DNA from: Bog-950 sp044225825
Lineage (GTDB): Bacteria; Bacteroidota; Bacteroidia; Chitinophagales; LD1
Reading direction: 5' to 3'
NCBI GenBank assembly: GCA_044225825.1
Contig: JBGAIB010000005.1
Coordinates: 432,709-496,708, forward strand
Length of the DNA: 64,000 nt
Program-made: the position numbers and the translations under genes
The notes under the pieces: generated by a model
Seen by the model: only the letters and a program-made list of their open reading frames with translations
The model's database searches: none
What the model was told of the DNA's origin: nothing
Part shown: in pieces, positions 1 to 7,774 of the stretch
How positions within the stretch are numbered: the stretch's first letter is position 1
How the letters are laid out: every line of letters starts with the position of its first letter

Positions 1-376
1 TCCACAACAGGTTTTGAATAGGCGGCGAGTTGCGGCGCGTAGGACCAAATACATTGGTGCTTTTTGCCAGCGGTGCATCGCTAAAGGCAAACTCTTGCTT
101 ATGACAACTGGCACAAGATAGCTGACCGGTAGAAGACAAATGCTTATCGTAAAAGAGACGTCGACCCAGTTCAATACCTTCTACAGTCAATGAATCCTTA
201 TACGGGTTATTTATATTGGGAAAATGGAAGGGCTTTTGAATAATATAAGGCGTGCCTACAAACAGGCTATCCGGCTCGCCATTATTACCATCATCAGGCT
301 TTTCATGCTTGCAGTTTTGCATACCCAGCAATACTGCCAATGCCATTATAAGCGAAAGTAAACCGCGTTTTATCAT
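1..376 (-). CDS. Di-haem cytochrome-c peroxidase / MbnH-like protein, N-terminal part
   Basis: Partial gene that runs off the left edge; about 125 residues are visible. It opens with a lipoprotein-type signal (hydrophobic stretch ending LGMQNC), followed by the family block LGRRLFYDKHLSSTGQLSC and the first c-type haem site CASCH, then KQEFAFSD. The second haem domain must lie outside the window. Family members are periplasmic di-haem enzymes; the MbnH branch oxidises a tryptophan of its partner MbnP. The start ATG lies 2 bp after the stop of the upstream MbnP-like gene, so the two are surely co-transcribed and probably translationally coupled. The pairing favours MbnH over a plain H2O2-detoxifying peroxidase, but that is inference from context. 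Confidence 0.85.
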   Translation of the reverse strand, partial: MIKRGLLSLIMALAVLLGMQNCKHEKPDDGNNGEPDSLFVGTPYIIQKPFHFPNINNPYKDSLTVEGIELGRRLFYDKHLSSTGQLSCASCHKQEFAFSDAPLAKSTNVFGPTRRNSPPIQNLLW

Positions 377-378
377 AG

Positions 379-1107
379 TTAGTTCAGCGTAAAGGCTTGT
401 GCACAATTGTCAGCAAACTTAGCTGCCAGGGCAGGTAAATCATCCGAAGCGGTAGCCCTTTCAGTTACCACATCTATTTGCTGTGTAGCACCGTAAAATA
501 TTTTTTTCACATCAAAATCCAGGTTCAGCGTTAAGGCATTGTTACAGCATATACTAAACGATTTATATAGCACTACCTGGCGGTAAAAGCTGTTGCCGCC
601 TACATGGTAACTTAAACCCAGATTAAAAGCAGGACTACCCGAGGTAGTGGTATCCGCTTTTCCGTCCAGACTTTCGAAAATATAGGAATGCAACCAGGTC
701 CAGTATAAACCATTATCGCCGCTTAGCGGGTGCGAACTGCTGAAGGTGGTAGGGTCGGAATTATTTTGAAGGGAATCAACCCCCAGATAAAACTTTATCC
801 CTTTGTAGTCGCCATCCACATCCTTCACATTAATCTTCAGTGAAGAAGGATCTTCCCAATTCAACAAGGCTACATCCTTGATTTCCTTTTCGGTATTGTC
901 GTTTTTAACAAGCGTAAGATGGGCGATATAAACTTTCCACTTTTCAAACTTCACTTTACGCCCATCGGGGTTGGTATAAACCGTATTCAAGGCAAAAGCC
1001 TGCGTACCATAAGTAGTATTGACCTGCAGGTTAAAATTGCCCGGTTTTTCGTGACAGGCAGATAAGAAGAGGGCAACTATCGCCAAGCCCAAGGACAAAT
1101 GTTTCAT
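379..1107 (-). CDS. MbnP-like secreted protein (partner of di-haem enzyme)
   Basis: Protein of about 242 residues if started at the ATG at 1105-1107, which places a signal/lipobox (MKHLSLGLAIVALFLSAC) at the very N-terminus; an upstream in-frame start at 1149 would add a non-signal extension. The mature protein has the MbnP-like layout: a beta-rich N-terminal motif (FNLQVNTTYGTQAFALN), then VKFEKWKVYIAHLTL with a Trp in the expected neighbourhood, and a late pair of cysteines (ICCNN). MbnP proteins bind copper after their partner MbnH converts a Trp to kynurenine. The gene is directly upstream of an MbnH/peroxidase-like gene. Copper function is inferred from this pairing; the sequence itself shows only the fold-level resemblance. 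Confidence 0.7.
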   Translation of the reverse strand: MKHLSLGLAIVALFLSACHEKPGNFNLQVNTTYGTQAFALNTVYTNPDGRKVKFEKWKVYIAHLTLVKNDNTEKEIKDVALLNWEDPSSLKINVKDVDGDYKGIKFYLGVDSLQNNSDPTTFSSSHPLSGDNGLYWTWLHSYIFESLDGKADTTTSGSPAFNLGLSYHVGGNSFYRQVVLYKSFSICCNNALTLNLDFDVKKIFYGATQQIDVVTERATASDDLPALAAKFADNCAQAFTLN

Positions 1108-1149
1108 ACTCATACGTATAACTAAGATAAGGGAAAAAAGTGCTCGCAA

Positions 1150-2187
1150 CGGTGACTTTTATCTCTTTTAAAGTTCTTTTTGGATGAGAAGCACGATTTT
1201 AACAAACATAGGAGTCGGCTGCTGCTAAACTCAGCGAGCCAATGGCGGGCAAACTTTACACCGCTTTACACTTTTAAGAAATCAGAAAACAGAGATCAGA
1301 AAGCAGCTGGTGAAGTGTTTTCGGCCAAGAACTTTACACTTCTTTACACTTTTTCTTCAGGTCGCTTTTCAAACTTTACAGTCCTTTACACTTTTTTGGT
1401 TTGCTACTTTATCCGCGCCTTGTGAGCAGGGGATCCTTCACTTCGCTATCGCTTCGTTCAGGATGACAATCAAAAGTAGGCGGGTTTGCACTTTACAGTC
1501 CTTTACGCTTTTCGCACGCAGCACCTTCGAACTTTACAGTGCTTTACACTTTTTACTCACCCCCGACCCCTCTCTGCTTGTGCTGCGCAATGGCTCTGCT
1601 CCAGAGAGGGGAGCACAATTCCTCTGCACACCACCGGCGCGGATTAACCTGATTACCGGTTAACTTTACACTGCTTTACACTTTTCGCACGCAGCACCTT
1701 CGAACTTTACAGTCCTTTACACTTTTTGAGAACAGAGAACAGAGATCAGAAAGCATACAAGGCAGTTATTGCGGTCTGTAACTTTACACTGCTTTACACT
1801 TTTTTGAGTCTTCACCCCAACCCTCTCCAAAGGAGAGGGGGCGAAATTGTTCTCCGGATGAAATTGCCGGAAACGGAATGCATTAGCAAAGTACTCATTT
1901 GTGCAGATTTGTGCAGTTGATTTTAAGGTGCACAAATTGTAGAAAATTTAATGTAAGCTACCCGAAAACGCCTGCCCACGATGTTTTGCATGCCGTAGGC
2001 ATTAAGGGTTTGGCTGTTTTAACTCGTCTTTCCCAGGTTTTCAAAGAACTTAGCGCATACAAAGATACAATAAAAGATGTTTAGTTTCTTATTTTATTTC
2101 TTTTTTTAAGAAAATATCTTGTACGCCCCACCCTGCCTTCCGTCCCAAGATGGGATGGTTGCATTTGCAGGTTTTGGTTTTGGGCAT
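1150..2187. other. Gene-free intergenic region with repeats
   Basis: About 1 kb without a credible gene. It holds eight copies of a 24-bp repeat (see separate entry), two copies of a linker beginning TCGCACGCAGCACCTTCGAA (1510-1530, 1684-1703), two copies of a purine-rich AACAGAGATCAGAAAGCA block (around 1288 and 1738), an interrupted inverted repeat CCCTCTCtgc...gcAGAGAGGG-type at 1566-1613 and a compact one CCCTCTCC-aaa-GGAGAGGG at 1821-1839. Open frames across it are low-complexity by-products of the repeats. Confidence 0.7.
1252..1803 (+). repeat. Eight copies of a 24-bp interspersed repeat
   Basis: Consensus AACTTTACAGTCCTTTACAC followed by TTTT. Copies begin at about 1252, 1330, 1372, 1489, 1530, 1662, 1703 and 1780, all in the same orientation. 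Each copy is itself two CTTTACA half-repeats about 12 bp apart, giving sixteen half-sites. Spacing is irregular (41 to 132 bp) and the spacers are partly duplicated too. No cas genes are present, so this is not a CRISPR array. Function unknown; it may be a protein-binding cluster or debris of a small mobile repeat. Confidence 0.8.
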
Positions 2188-2218
2188 AAAAAAAGGCGAA
2201 ACAGTTGCTTCGCCTTTT
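2188..2218 (-). terminator. Rho-independent terminator
   Basis: Stem AAAAGGCGAA / TTCGCCTTTT around an 8-nt loop, followed on the minus strand by a run of T. It closes the psd to Cys-rich protein transcription unit. Confidence 0.85.
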
Positions 2219-2257
2219 CAGTTGCCCCTTGGGCTATCCGATTTTTTAGGTTGGTTT

Positions 2258-2641
2258 TTATTGACCGTGGTGTTCGCACTTACCGTTTGCGTTGCCACCT
2301 TTTTGACAGCAGGCAGCTTTTTGATCGGCTGTGCAGGCTTTTTTACCATCGTGGCTGCAGTTAGCGGAGGCCTCGGTTTTACCGGCGCAGCAGGCTGCTT
2401 TCTGTTCGGCAGTGCAGTTCTTTTTACCATCGTGCGTACAGGTGCTTGCCGATGTTTCGGTTTTACCCGCGCAACAGGCCTGTTTGCCATGACCGCTGCA
2501 CTTAGTGTGTTCATCGGCTTTAGAGGCATCGGTGGTAGTAGTAGTGGTGGCGGTTTGCGCCTTGGTAGTTGTTGCTCCCTGTTGTGCATTTACAAATGCA
2601 ACCATCAAAATGAAACTGAATACAAATGCGATTTTCTTCAT
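2258..2641 (-). CDS. Small secreted Cys-rich repeat protein
   Basis: Protein of 127 residues from the ATG at 2639-2641, chosen because it gives a clean signal peptide (MKKIAFVFSFILMVAFVNAQ); an upstream in-frame start would overlap the psd stop. After a Thr-rich linker the mature part has three imperfect repeats, each with a Cys-His-Asp-Gly-Lys-Lys stretch and a C-terminal KAACC pair (key residues Cys, His, Cys-Cys), plus an opening KCSGHGKQACC. Paired Cys and His suggest metal binding in the periplasm, but no named family is recognised. It begins 16 bp after psd ends and is followed by a terminator, so it is probably the last gene of that transcription unit. Confidence 0.7.
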   Translation of the reverse strand: MKKIAFVFSFILMVAFVNAQQGATTTKAQTATTTTTTDASKADEHTKCSGHGKQACCAGKTETSASTCTHDGKKNCTAEQKAACCAGKTEASANCSHDGKKACTADQKAACCQKGGNANGKCEHHGQ

Positions 2642-2657
2642 GCTATTTACTTTTTTT

Positions 2658-3344
2658 TTACACAGCCTCATTATCAGGCAAAGTGCCGATAACGGTTTGG
2701 CCGCCTTTTACTTTCTGATTGATATTTACATCAATCTTGGTGCCAAGAGGCAGGAACATATCTACACGTGAACCAAATTTGATAAAGCCCAACTCTGCGT
2801 TTTGGGTTACCTCATCGCCTTCATTTAAATACCAGCGGATTTTACGAGCCAGTTTACCGGCAATCTGACGCACCAGAATTTCCATACCGGTATCATCGTG
2901 TTCAATAACCACGGTATTGCGTTCGTTTTTTTCGCTGCTTTTAGGGTGCCAGGCAACCAGGTATTTACCGGGATGGTATTTCTGGTAGGTAACCACACCG
3001 CTAACCGGGGTACGGTTAACGTGTACATTAGCCGGCGACATAAATATGGATACCTGAATACGCTTATCGTTAAAGTATTCCTTTTCCATAGTCTCCTCCA
3101 CCACTACTATGCGCCCGTCGGCAGGCGCAATAATATGGTTATCACCGGTTATAAACTCCCGATGAGGTATGCGGAAGAAATAAGCAAAGGCCCCCAGGAT
3201 TACGAATGAAAACAGGCCGGTTATATAGTAAACGGTTTCGTGCTGGTAAATTAAGGCGATCGCGATATTGAGGCAGAGCAGGATAAGACCTGAAACCAAC
3301 AAGGTTTTGTGCCCTTCCTTATGAATCTTCACTTTGCTCTTCAT
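2658..3344 (-). CDS. psd: Phosphatidylserine decarboxylase, short form
   Basis: Makes phosphatidylethanolamine from phosphatidylserine at the inner membrane. About 228 residues, the short Bacteroidota/archaeal type. Two N-terminal membrane segments (about 17-35 and 40-60) are followed by the conserved HIIAPADGRIV block, FMSPANVHVNRTPVSG and, near the C-terminus, the FGSRVD segment whose Gly-Ser is the self-cleavage site that generates the pyruvoyl cofactor. It lies downstream of cdsA, which makes the CDP-diacylglycerol precursor. The start could be either of two ATGs two codons apart (3344 or 3350). Confidence 0.93.
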   Translation of the reverse strand: MKSKVKIHKEGHKTLLVSGLILLCLNIAIALIYQHETVYYITGLFSFVILGAFAYFFRIPHREFITGDNHIIAPADGRIVVVEETMEKEYFNDKRIQVSIFMSPANVHVNRTPVSGVVTYQKYHPGKYLVAWHPKSSEKNERNTVVIEHDDTGMEILVRQIAGKLARKIRWYLNEGDEVTQNAELGFIKFGSRVDMFLPLGTKIDVNINQKVKGGQTVIGTLPDNEAV

Positions 3345-3468
3345 AATCAAACTGCTGAGTTAGTTAGGACAAACGTAACGCAATTAGCCCGAATACAAAA
3401 ACGGGGCTATCGAAAGCCAGTCAAACTGTCCTTAAAAGTATTCAAACTTGTTTTGGAAGACTTGGGGC

Positions 3469-4455
3469 CTAATGGCTTACGAATTCGATTAAGAGCATCA
3501 GGTTACTGGCCTGGGCAAATATCCAAAGCCATAATACCACAAAGGGCATCGCAAACAAAAAGGCATCAAAACGGTCGAGGAATCCACCATGCCCTGGCAT
3601 GATAGATCCGCTGTCCTTAATTTGCAGGCTGCGCTTTAACATGCTTTCTACCAGGTCGCCAAAGGTTGCGCTCAATACCAGCACAAAGGCAAGTATCATC
3701 CACTCAACCCGGCCAAAGTAGCCAAGTTGTACTGCCAGTTCCTTTGCAACCCATTCGGTTTGGCTGGTAGCCAGGGAAGCTGCCAGTTGAGGAATAAACC
3801 AGGCTACGCCCATTACAAATACCAAGCCGCCAACGAATCCTTCAATAGATTTTTGAGGGCTTATGCGCGGGAACAATTTATGGCGACCCAATAAAGATCC
3901 GAAGGCATAAGCAGCAGAGTCGTTAATCCAGATCAACCACAAGATGGCCAGCAAAAAGTAACCACCACGCGAAAAGTAGATATTGGTAGCCATAATTAGA
4001 GGCACCAGCACGTACACAATCATCAGGCTGTTCCACCCGATATTAACGAAGGGGTTCTCGCGCTTACTGAATAATTCGGCGGCAAACAATTTAAAAAGTA
4101 AAGCAGGAACCAACACCGCAAGGGCCAGGGTGGCATCGCGCTGCATCAGTAACACATCAAAAAGTGCCTTTAATTTAGGGCCGCTTGGGTCGGGCAAGGC
4201 GCGTACCGGTGGGGTAACCAGCAGGTAGGCTATTAAATACACCACTACTGAAACAAAAAGTAACCATCCTTTGGAGGTTAGGAATGAGGTAGCCGGCTCG
4301 CGCTTGGGCAAGGTAATATTATAGAACTCGTTGAGCGAGCCTACAAGCAATACAAGCATAATGGCCAGAAAGGTGTACTGGTTAAAGGCAATACAAGCCA
4401 TCATTACCAGTACAAACACCAGCCCTGTAAGGCTGCGAACAAGGAGGTTATTCAT
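3469..4455 (-). CDS. cdsA: Phosphatidate cytidylyltransferase (CDP-diglyceride synthase)
   Basis: Converts phosphatidic acid and CTP to CDP-diacylglycerol, the branch-point of phospholipid synthesis, in the inner membrane. 328 residues with about eight hydrophobic segments. The family signature lies near residues 265-295: SMLKRSLQIKDSGSIMPGHG followed by GFLDRFD, with the conserved K-R, K-D, H-G-G and D-R-x-D residues all present. An SPQKSIEGFVGG motif comes earlier. Its start overlaps the stop of the upstream CPBP protease gene by 4 bp (ATGA), so the two are translationally coupled; psd follows after about 120 bp. Confidence 0.96.
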   Translation of the reverse strand: MNNLLVRSLTGLVFVLVMMACIAFNQYTFLAIMLVLLVGSLNEFYNITLPKREPATSFLTSKGWLLFVSVVVYLIAYLLVTPPVRALPDPSGPKLKALFDVLLMQRDATLALAVLVPALLFKLFAAELFSKRENPFVNIGWNSLMIVYVLVPLIMATNIYFSRGGYFLLAILWLIWINDSAAYAFGSLLGRHKLFPRISPQKSIEGFVGGLVFVMGVAWFIPQLAASLATSQTEWVAKELAVQLGYFGRVEWMILAFVLVLSATFGDLVESMLKRSLQIKDSGSIMPGHGGFLDRFDAFLFAMPFVVLWLWIFAQASNLMLLIEFVSH

Positions 4456-5399
4456 TGCAGGTGGTTTTCGTTTACGGTGAAAGGTTCCGTTTCAGCAGCA
4501 AATTCCGCTTTTTGACGCCATTTATAAAAAAGAAATACGCACAGAGTAAACACAACCAAAGCTACCAGCGAGAGCCATACCGGCGGACTTGCCTCGGCAA
4601 AGTCGGAACCAACACGCCCGGTGGCATATAGGTATTTAAATAAAACGGTAAGGAAGTTATTGATAAGGTGTACCACCACCGAAAGCCAAATACTGCCGCT
4701 GATGTAATATAGGTAACCCAAAAACGCACCCATTAACCAGATGGCCAGCATATTGGTAAACTGGGCATGCGCCAAAGCAAATAAAAAGCCTGAAACAAAC
4801 ATGGCTACTACCGGATTCCATCTGGCGCGCAGCATGCCACCCATTAACAAGGCGCGAAAGAAAAACTCTTCCGCTATAGCCGGTATTACAGCTATAACAA
4901 CCGCTGTAATTAAAAAGGAGCCAATACCGGTAAAGCGCAACATGCTCTCCATCAGGTGTTCCTCCTGCGCCTGCATGCTTTCAAAAGCCTGTTGCAGTTG
5001 CTGCGGTAATGGAATAGCCTTGTTGATGTTAACCAGCAGTTCAATAAATAACTGCGCAATCAAAATGCTGAATATGGCTAAGGCAAGTACCTTTAACGCA
5101 GGGCGGGTAGTGGTATTTAAGCGGGCAGGTATGTCGCGTGCCTCCAGGTAACTAAAAAGATAAGCTGTACCAAGAAACCCCCAAAGTGACACAATACCCT
5201 GCATGGCCAAAAACGCATAGCGCTCGGTATCGTTTGTTATGTTGCCGGTAGATAAAGCCGTAAGATCTTTAATGCCAAAAAGAGCGGGTAAAACCAGGTA
5301 GCAAGCCATGGTTGCCACACCTATATTAACGAATAACAGACCCAACATTAAAATAAGACGTATAAAAAACGGATACGCTTTAAAGGGAGGATTGAACAT
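4452..5399 (-). CDS. CPBP-family intramembrane metalloprotease
   Basis: 315 residues, multi-pass membrane protein of the CAAX-protease/bacteriocin-processing (CPBP, ABI) family. All active-site motifs are visible: Glu-Glu at 177-178 with Arg182 (AEEFFFR), His211 (FALAHAQ) and His244 with Asn247/248 (VVHLINN). Substrate unknown. It is the first gene of a minus-strand cluster with cdsA and psd, overlapping cdsA by 4 bp, so it may process or protect membrane components linked to lipid synthesis; that link is only contextual. Confidence 0.9.
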   Translation of the reverse strand: MFNPPFKAYPFFIRLILMLGLLFVNIGVATMACYLVLPALFGIKDLTALSTGNITNDTERYAFLAMQGIVSLWGFLGTAYLFSYLEARDIPARLNTTTRPALKVLALAIFSILIAQLFIELLVNINKAIPLPQQLQQAFESMQAQEEHLMESMLRFTGIGSFLITAVVIAVIPAIAEEFFFRALLMGGMLRARWNPVVAMFVSGFLFALAHAQFTNMLAIWLMGAFLGYLYYISGSIWLSVVVHLINNFLTVLFKYLYATGRVGSDFAEASPPVWLSLVALVVFTLCVFLFYKWRQKAEFAAETEPFTVNENHLQ

Positions 5400-5467
5400 A
5401 CGCCAAACATAAAAACTTAATACACAAAATGGTAAAGTTCGTTTGGCGACAAAAATTGTAATACTGC

Positions 5468-5770
5468 CTAATGATGGATTTTAAGCTTTTCCACCATCTC
5501 AGCACTGATGGGATCGGCATACAAGCCATAACCATTCACCCATACCCCTTTCATACCATCTTTACTTTCGATGGCGTACAAAATAGCCTGGTCCTCGGGG
5601 TTGGTCATCCCTTCGAAACGGTAGACCTCGACTATGTCGAAATCCTTCGGACTTAAACGGCTACCGGTTTCGGAGCATTCTAATACGTCTTCCTTCAGGT
5701 TAAAGTCCCTGGTATAGCCACGCTGTTTCAGGTGGGCCATTGCTTCGGTTAAGGTGCTGAATGCTTGCAT
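5468..5770 (-). CDS. Conserved small protein of unknown function
   Basis: 100 residues, soluble, no signal or membrane segment. It starts with an LTEAMAHLKQRGYTRDFNL helix-turn block and ends with a compact beta region (ILYAIESKDGMKGVWVNGYG). Similar short proteins are widespread in Bacteroidota and often carry the label phosphoribosylpyrophosphate synthetase, but at 100 residues it has none of the PRPP-synthetase motifs, so that name should not be trusted. It sits alone between the CPBP gene and the FAD protein. Confidence 0.75.
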   Translation of the reverse strand: MQAFSTLTEAMAHLKQRGYTRDFNLKEDVLECSETGSRLSPKDFDIVEVYRFEGMTNPEDQAILYAIESKDGMKGVWVNGYGLYADPISAEMVEKLKIHH

Positions 5771-5878
5771 AGTATAAAGGTAGCAATTTTAGTACCGCAA
5801 GCCCCCTACGATGGACATAAATAAGTAGGGGAAAAATTGCCCCAAACAATAAAATCTAGTGAACAATTAAAAGGCGGC

Positions 5879-7276
5879 CTACGCTGCCTGAACCGGAAGA
5901 TGGCTGAGCAGGTTAGTGCAAACGTTTTGCACCTGCTTTCGCAAATCGGGCACGGCAAAAGTTTCCCAGTAGCTGCCCTTTATCAAGCAGCCTGTGGTGT
6001 AAACAGTATCCGACTCCCGGCCATCAGCCCTCGTGCAGGCATAACTGGATGCAACACGAAGACCCCAATCAATATCATCAGGCTGGGCTTCGCCGGCATC
6101 CAGCAAACTACGGATAAGCGGATTGGTGCTATGCAGGTAGCTTTCCTGCGGGCCGGTGCAGTTAAAAAAGTAATGGACGTTCTGAAGCGTAATTGTTTCG
6201 TCACCATTTTTTACGCTTAAGGAGATAGCATCGTTGTGTACTGTAGCTGCTTCTACGTTGCCCTTTACAAATTTCAGTTTCCCCGAAGCTAGTGCTGCAC
6301 TAATTACTTCGTGAATTTCCTGTGCTATGCGGTGGCGGCGAACATTCCAATAGGACTTATAGTGTTGCAGAAAGTAATTCTTTTCCTGAAGGCTAAATCC
6401 ATTCCACAACTGCTGTGTTAGCGGGCGGAATTTGTCAATAGCCAGAAAAGCCGGTAGGCCCTGTTCCTTATATTGCGTAGCATCCTGCCGGTATAAGGCA
6501 ACTAAATCTTCCAGGCGTGGACTTTTGATATCTGCGGCGGAATAAAATTGAGTTTGCACATGCGGCCCATGCGATAGTGGCAATAAGCCTCCGCGGCTGT
6601 TAAAGTAAATGGTGCCTTTAAAATTGTTGTTTAACAACGATTGCACCACATCTACCATGGTTAAACCACTACCTAAAATAAAAGCATCGCCCCCCGTATC
6701 AACAAAGTTCTCCTCCCAACGGCTCCAGGGGTTACCATAATATAAAGCGGAACGTGTTAGTTCCGTACTTTGAAATGGTAAGGCAGAAGGAGCGGAATGG
6801 CCGGTTGCCAGTAGCACGCGGCTAACGGTAACAGTTCCGTTAGCCACCGTGTGTAAAATGGCTTTATCGCCCACTACATTTATACCGGTGGCAGTATCGT
6901 TCAGCAAAGTAATGCGATGTTTACCCTGCTGTTTTATTCGTTCCTGCAGGCCATTCCAGATAGACTGGAGATAGTTGCCATAAACACGTCGCGGGATAAA
7001 TTTTAACCGCAATTCGCTTTCAGGAACGGCGGCGTATTCAGGTTGCCGTTGCAGCCATTCAACAAAGTGCAGTGGCTGATCGGGATAAGCACTCATACCC
7101 TGCGCACGCACATTCAATAATAGCCAGGGCGATTGAATGCCATAAGCTACTCCGCGGGGGAAAGCATTACCTGCATTAATAATATATAGATGCAAGGGTT
7201 GGCGGGCCTGTGAAGTTAGATGTTCAGCCGCCATTAAGCCGCTAAAGCCCCCCCCGATGATGCCTATGCACTGCAT
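5879..7276 (-). CDS. FAD/NAD(P)-binding oxidoreductase (NAD_binding_9 type)
   Basis: 465 residues, cytoplasmic. The N-terminus has the dinucleotide-binding Rossmann motif IGGGFSGLMAAEHL (Gly at about 7, 8, 9 and 12). A second nucleotide-binding glycine motif, FILGSGLTMVD, occurs near residue 200. The segment FPRGVAYGIQSPWLLLNVRA is typical of the YdhS-like FAD-NAD(P)-binding family. Substrate unknown. The promoter region carries an 8-bp inverted repeat 21 bp upstream of the start (separate entry), suggesting specific regulation. The start codon is set by the glycine motif beginning at residue 7. Confidence 0.85.
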   Translation of the reverse strand: MQCIGIIGGGFSGLMAAEHLTSQARQPLHLYIINAGNAFPRGVAYGIQSPWLLLNVRAQGMSAYPDQPLHFVEWLQRQPEYAAVPESELRLKFIPRRVYGNYLQSIWNGLQERIKQQGKHRITLLNDTATGINVVGDKAILHTVANGTVTVSRVLLATGHSAPSALPFQSTELTRSALYYGNPWSRWEENFVDTGGDAFILGSGLTMVDVVQSLLNNNFKGTIYFNSRGGLLPLSHGPHVQTQFYSAADIKSPRLEDLVALYRQDATQYKEQGLPAFLAIDKFRPLTQQLWNGFSLQEKNYFLQHYKSYWNVRRHRIAQEIHEVISAALASGKLKFVKGNVEAATVHNDAISLSVKNGDETITLQNVHYFFNCTGPQESYLHSTNPLIRSLLDAGEAQPDDIDWGLRVASSYACTRADGRESDTVYTTGCLIKGSYWETFAVPDLRKQVQNVCTNLLSHLPVQAA

Positions 7277-7296
7277 GCGTTATGCGATTTAAGGCG

Positions 7297-7322
7297 CTAA
7301 TCTATATAATCTATTAGATTAG
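7297..7322 (-). promoter_or_regulatory. Inverted repeat, candidate operator of the FAD protein gene
   Basis: CTAATCTA at 7297-7304 and TAGATTAG at 7315-7322 form a perfect 8-bp inverted repeat with a 10-bp spacer, 21 to 46 bp upstream of the start codon. Spacing of about 18 bp between half-site starts is suited to a dimeric repressor. No regulator gene is adjacent. Confidence 0.45.
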
Positions 7323-7357
7323 TAGAGAAAAGAAATTAACCTATGTAAACACCTTCA

Positions 7358-7567
7358 TTACGCAGCACTGGACAGCCTGCTGAGCTGCATAAACAGCTGT
7401 TCCTGTTCGCGCCTTACGGCCGCCAAATTTTGACGCAGCTGTACGGTAACACCAGACACAGGGTTTTCCGCTACCTCGGCAAAATATCGGTCGATGATTA
7501 CTTCGGCTTCCATTTCCAACTCGGACAAACGCCTCCGGGTGGTCTCCTTTTTATCGTTCGTTTCCAT
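7358..7567 (-). CDS. Small hypothetical protein, charged and helical
   Basis: About 69 residues from the ATG at 7565-7567; a longer reading to 7615 would begin at a non-ATG codon. The protein is highly charged and predicted helical (METNDKKETTRRRLSELEME, then VQLRQNLAAVRREQEQLFMQL), with a possible short coiled coil. No family recognised. It lies between the efflux operon terminator and the FAD gene, with little space for its own promoter other than the terminator-distal side. Confidence 0.5.
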   Translation of the reverse strand: METNDKKETTRRRLSELEMEAEVIIDRYFAEVAENPVSGVTVQLRQNLAAVRREQEQLFMQLSRLSSAA

Positions 7568-7650
7568 ACTACAGGAACGGGCATTTAACAAGGTAATTTT
7601 ACCCGGGCTATGCACTTAACATTGGAATTGAATTAGAAAGTGCGGGGTAA

Positions 7651-7683
7651 AAAAAAGGTCCCGCACCCTGACAGTGCGGGACC
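7651..7683 (-). terminator. Terminator of the efflux operon
   Basis: Perfect 10-bp stem GGTCCCGCAC / GTGCGGGACC with a 7-nt loop; on the minus strand it is followed by eight T. It lies 92 bp beyond the tolC-type gene stop. Confidence 0.9.
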
Positions 7684-7774
7684 GGACCCCATTAAACCCA
7701 TCTACCCAAATGAGTATCTTTAATTACTTACAAAAACGTATTGGTGGAGTTTCCATTTTTTACGCTTTATTTTT

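Noticed and set aside
1252..1803. CRISPR array
   Set aside because: Spacers range from about 17 to 108 bp, some spacers are duplicated, and no cas gene is present.
1180..1935. Open frames of 60-117 codons on both strands across the 24-bp repeats
   Set aside because: They are made of the repeat itself (FTLLYTF-type low complexity), have no homologous look and no ribosome-site or promoter context.
2150..2692. 180-codon plus-strand frame opposite the Cys-rich gene
   Set aside because: Overlaps the whole Cys-rich gene and its terminator; the minus-strand frame has a clear signal peptide and repeats.
5801..5834. CCCCTAC/GTAGGGG inverted repeat as terminator of the FAD gene
   Set aside because: Stem is only 7 bp with a long loop and no T-run on the minus strand.
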